Of a DNA stretch of 64,000 bases, positions 61,079 to 64,000 are shown one piece after another. Under the pieces are notes generated by a model, which did no database searches, was not told the origin of the DNA, and saw only the letters and a program-made list of their open reading frames with translations. Where the stretch lies: positions 55,667-119,666 of the forward strand of contig NZ_BJDO01000003.1 in assembly GCF_005405185.1 (NCBI RefSeq), written 5' to 3'. Source of the stretch: Secundilactobacillus hailunensis (lineage in GTDB: Bacteria; Bacillota; Bacilli; Lactobacillales; Lactobacillaceae). The number at the start of each line of letters is the position of its first letter. Position 1 is the stretch's first letter. The position numbers and the translations under genes were made by a program.

Positions 61079-62457
61079 CCGAACAATTATCATTATTAAA
61101 CGGCGCATCTGGTTCAAGCGGTAATGGCCAATCAGCTAACCGCTCCCTGAAGAACGTCCAGCCATTGGCCTATAGAATGCGTCCCCGTAAAATTGAAGAA
61201 GTGATCGGTCAAACTGATTTGATTGGTGACGGCAAGCCCATTTCAATGATGGTCGCTGCTAACACCCTCAGTTCCATGCTGTTATATGGACCGCCTGGCA
61301 TTGGCAAAACTTCCATTGCGCAGGCATTAGCTGGTAGTACTAACCGGCGCTTTATCTACTTTAATGCCGCCAATGGAACCAAAGCTGACTTACAAAATGC
61401 GTTAGCCGTTGCCAAGACCGAACCAATCGTCTTATTTGTGGATGAAATTCACCGTTTGGACCATCCCAAAGTTGATCTGTTATTAGCATCCGTGGAAGAT
61501 GGCTCCGTCACTTTAATTGGTGCGACCACTGAAAACCCGTTCATTAACCTACCACCAGCTTTACGCAGCCGAATGGTTATCTACGAATTAAAACCATTGA
61601 CCAAGGACGAAATTTTAGTTGGTTTAAAACAAGCTTTAACAGACACCGACCGTGGCTTAGGCCAATATGAAGCAACTCAAAAGATTGACGAATCCAAGTT
61701 AATTTACTTAGCTGACCGTACTAACGGTGATCTACGTTTGGCCTTATCTTCATTGGAGATTTTAGTCAAATCTGGCGCGCCGTTCGATGAAGAACACATT
61801 GATGCCACATTAGGCGCTGGTGCGTCAAAAATCGATAATGGTGAAGACGGCCATTATGATACGATTGCCTGGTATTGCGAAGCCATTAAAAGTTCTGATG
61901 TGAACGCCGCCCTATTGGCATTAGGCGTATTGTTGAATGGCAACGATATGGAATCCGCTATTCGCCGGATCGAAGTTGGCTTATTTGAAGACATTGGTGT
62001 GGCTAACATTAGCCTCTGGACACCGGTTATCGATGCCTTGCAAGTGGCCAGAGATGTGGGTCTGCCAAAAGCTCAATCCGTCTTATCCGCTGTGACTGTA
62101 TCAATGTGTTTATCACCCAAAGCCAACGCCTCGACTAAAGCCATCGAATTTGCCCGCGAAGACGCAGCGAAGGATGACTGGCAACAGCCTGACATGACTC
62201 GTGATATGCACTATAAAGGTGCGCTCAGTTTAGGCCATGGTGTGGGCTTTGTCTCCGCCCATCAGTTTCCAGAACATTTTTGGGGTAAGGGCTTAATGCC
62301 TAAAGGGATGGAAAATAAGACTTATTACCGACCGGATACGAAAGCTGAAGCGAAATATCGTCAGATTAATGATGGCTTACGCGCGAAAATGTATCCGAAC
62401 GCACCGAAGACGAAGCCCTTGTCGGCGGATGAACGGGGCTGTGGACCGAAGAAGTGA
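61075..62457 (+). CDS. rarA: RarA (MgsA), replication-associated recombination ATPase
   Basis: 460-residue AAA+ protein related to clamp loaders that acts at stalled replication forks. Seen: Walker A GPPGIGKTS, Walker B LFVDEIHR, sensor 1 IGATTENPF, arginine finger region LRSRMV, and the carboxyl tetramer domain with HYDTIAWYCEAIKSSD. Length is normal. ATG with AAGAAGG ribosome site at 61062-61068. A terminator follows at 62576. Confidence 0.93.
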   Translation: MTEQLSLLNGASGSSGNGQSANRSLKNVQPLAYRMRPRKIEEVIGQTDLIGDGKPISMMVAANTLSSMLLYGPPGIGKTSIAQALAGSTNRRFIYFNAANGTKADLQNALAVAKTEPIVLFVDEIHRLDHPKVDLLLASVEDGSVTLIGATTENPFINLPPALRSRMVIYELKPLTKDEILVGLKQALTDTDRGLGQYEATQKIDESKLIYLADRTNGDLRLALSSLEILVKSGAPFDEEHIDATLGAGASKIDNGEDGHYDTIAWYCEAIKSSDVNAALLALGVLLNGNDMESAIRRIEVGLFEDIGVANISLWTPVIDALQVARDVGLPKAQSVLSAVTVSMCLSPKANASTKAIEFAREDAAKDDWQQPDMTRDMHYKGALSLGHGVGFVSAHQFPEHFWGKGLMPKGMENKTYYRPDTKAEAKYRQINDGLRAKMYPNAPKTKPLSADERGCGPKK

Positions 62458-62575
62458 TGTAATTTGAAACCGAATCGTTTTTGCTTGTCTAGATAGCTGG
62501 CTATCGCTCCAAAGTTGTTCAGTTATGAGCTGCTTAATATAACTTGCTTGATAGCAGGATATTTACTGATACACA

Positions 62576-62633
62576 AATATACATAGGAAGGGAGGAGACC
62601 ATACATCCTCCCCCTTTCCTATGTATATTTTTT
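62576..62633 (+). terminator. terminator after rarA
   Basis: AAATATACATAGGAA arm with TTCCTATGTATATTT, inner GGAGG/CCTCC; T run follows. Nearly perfect. Confidence 0.88.
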
Positions 62634-62682
62634 AATGTATCAAAGTAGTCGCAAAGTTACCGATTAAGTGCCCAATGCAGAA

Positions 62683-63065
62683 TCAATAGCGTATTGGTAT
62701 CAAGTACTTTTGGGCAAACGCCTTAACAGCCTCATCACTGAGGTTATTTTCATCATCGATTTCAGGATGGTACTTGATCAAGCTATCATCAACGTTAAAT
62801 AACCGTTGTCGCCCTTTAACCGGGAATGGTTCAATTGCTCGTAGGTGGTCGAGTTGCCATGCATACTGATGATCACCCAACTTTTCCACTCCTTAAGCCG
62901 TACCACTACCAGCGCGTGTCCAGGTATGGTTTTAGGTATTTTATGTGCTGCAGCACAAATCAACAGATCACCACGATACTTGGTGGGCCAAGATCGATAT
63001 TCAATAGTTTTATCACCATTCAAAACTTCAAGCGCGTAGTCTGAGCGTAACGACAAAGCCTTCAT
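62683..63065 (-). pseudogene. ASCH-domain protein, frameshifted
   Basis: Two overlapping frames together give one ASCH-fold protein of about 127 residues: LSLRSDYALEVLNGDKTIEYRS with GDLLICAAAHK in the first, EKLGDHQYAWQLDHLRAIEP with GRQRLFNVDD in the second. The switch lies near 62888, where one base appears to be missing (VRLKE then EKLGDHQ). ASCH domains are thought to bind RNA or modified nucleotides. True mutation and sequence error are both possible. Confidence 0.75.
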
Positions 63066-63129
63066 AACTTCACTTCATTCCATAATAGTATTTACATGGT
63101 TAATCTTGCCAGATGTTTAAATGTACATC

Positions 63130-63321
63130 AACGATTTAGAAGAAAAATGTTGTCATACGATTAAAACCCAACCTACTTTATCCAAACGTGAACTACTCGT
63201 CACTAAAGTAACGAGCTTCTAGGAACACCGCTGACTTACACAGCATTCTACGAATGTTGTGCAGAGGTTACGGCTATTTACTAAGGCATGTTCCGTGCCA
63301 GATAGTCTTTTAGACGCTAAG
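63130..63321 (-). ncRNA. candidate omega RNA and right end of the second tnpB element
   Basis: Downstream of the tnpB stop there is structured DNA; a strong hairpin CTCGT-CACTAAAGTA-ACGAG lies at 63196-63215, followed on the minus strand by TAGTTCAC, a common IS200/IS605 right-end pattern. It probably is the scaffold of a guide RNA. Confidence 0.4.
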
Positions 63322-64000
63322 TTACGCAGTCGCTTGTAGGATATTAACTGCGGCATTGATATCTCTATCATGACTAACGCCACAATTGGGACAGGCCCAC
63401 TGTCTAATATCTAAAGTGTGCTTACCATCGTCATAGCCACAGCCTGAGCAAATCTGCGAAGTCTTTCGAGGGTTAACAGTGACTAACTGTTTTCCATACC
63501 AAGCGCACTTATATTCCAGCATTCGACGCAATTCTCGCCAGCTTTGGTTAGCAATCGCTCTGGCAAGTTTGTGATTTTTAAGCAGATTCTTGGTTTTCAA
63601 ATCTTCAATATGGATCACATCATATTGGGCTACCAAAGTTTTTGTTAACGTATTTAAGTAATTGTTACGTTGGTTGGCTATTTTTTCCGCATACTTAGCG
63701 ACCATCCTTTTAGCTTTTTGATAGTTCTTAAAGTCAGATAGTTCTCTGGGTTCCATTACCTTATTGTGCTTATCCCAAGCAATTTCTTGCTGAGCTTGTA
63801 ACCTTCTCCGAGCTAAACGTTTTTCCCAGTAATGCTGCTTTTTACTGAGTCGTTTATCAAAGCGAATCGTTGGGTACTTCACGCCATCGGAGGTGATCAT
63901 TAAGTCAGCAACCCCCAGATCAATACCGACTGGATTACCGGTCTTAGCTAAGGGCTTAATATCAGTGTCGACTAGAATGACGGCATAGAACTTACCAGTA
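63322..64000 (-). CDS. tnpB: TnpB, second subtype (5' end off window)
   Basis: The frame is open from the window edge to 63322, about 225 codons. Seen: GIDLGVADLM with the first RuvC Asp, HIEDLKTKNLL with the Glu, zinc finger CSGCG...CPNCG, and SHDRDINAAVNIL with the last Asp. It differs from the tnpB at 18673 in most positions, so it belongs to another element. The amino-terminal part is outside the window, so completeness is unknown. Confidence 0.9.
   Translation of the reverse strand, partial: TGKFYAVILVDTDIKPLAKTGNPVGIDLGVADLMITSDGVKYPTIRFDKRLSKKQHYWEKRLARRRLQAQQEIAWDKHNKVMEPRELSDFKNYQKAKRMVAKYAEKIANQRNNYLNTLTKTLVAQYDVIHIEDLKTKNLLKNHKLARAIANQSWRELRRMLEYKCAWYGKQLVTVNPRKTSQICSGCGYDDGKHTLDIRQWACPNCGVSHDRDINAAVNILQATA

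Overview
The window looks like chromosomal DNA of a member of the Lactobacillaceae. Supporting signs are four wall proteins with KxYKxGKxW-type signal peptides and LPQTN/LPQTS sorting motifs, MucBP-like repeats, an Mga-type regulator, a CcpA (cre) site, strong GGAGG ribosome sites and regular use of GTG/TTG starts. I would not name a species. No rRNA, tRNA, CRISPR array, prophage or replication origin was seen.

Layout. 0-9.6 kb: the sbcCD nuclease operon (sbcC cut by the window edge), ogt, a LOG-family gene, a membrane protein, an esterase, glutathione peroxidase, and a two-gene flavoprotein operon. Its second product fuses an FMN-reductase domain, a PAS-like domain and a tail with six flavinylation-like motifs. 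9.9-15 kb: a PadR-MFS operon, and an ABC exporter operon carrying its own TetR gene behind a 38-bp perfect palindrome. 15-21 kb: a ROK sugar kinase, zinc dehydrogenase, VOC and YczE-like operon with cre and LacI-type operators, separated from its probable LacI-family regulator by a solo tnpB element. 21-42.5 kb: CadD-like transporter, then a cell-surface island of two large secreted proteins without sorting signals, a frameshifted matrixin-type protease, four LPxTG proteins (two are paralogous L-type-lectin-like adhesins) and an Mga-like regulator overlapping its target gene.

42.7-56 kb: nucleoside transporter and hydrolase with a divergent Crp/YeiL-like regulator; a MarR gene followed by an amidohydrolase stub; the divergent mmuM/mmuP pair (S-methylmethionine use); two lipoprotein genes, one frameshifted; a LacI regulator; and the divergent niaR/pncB pair with palindromic operators. 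56-64 kb: a 711-residue protein of unknown function, a decayed stretch with a second amidohydrolase remnant, a TMEM175-family channel gene, a YafQ/DinJ-type toxin-antitoxin pair, rarA, a frameshifted ASCH-domain gene, and a second tnpB of a different subtype that runs off the window.

The most unusual item is the putative multi-flavin protein at 7430-8956. Three genes carry a single-base frameshift, and either sequence error or real decay could explain them. All functions are read from motifs and context; no database search was run.
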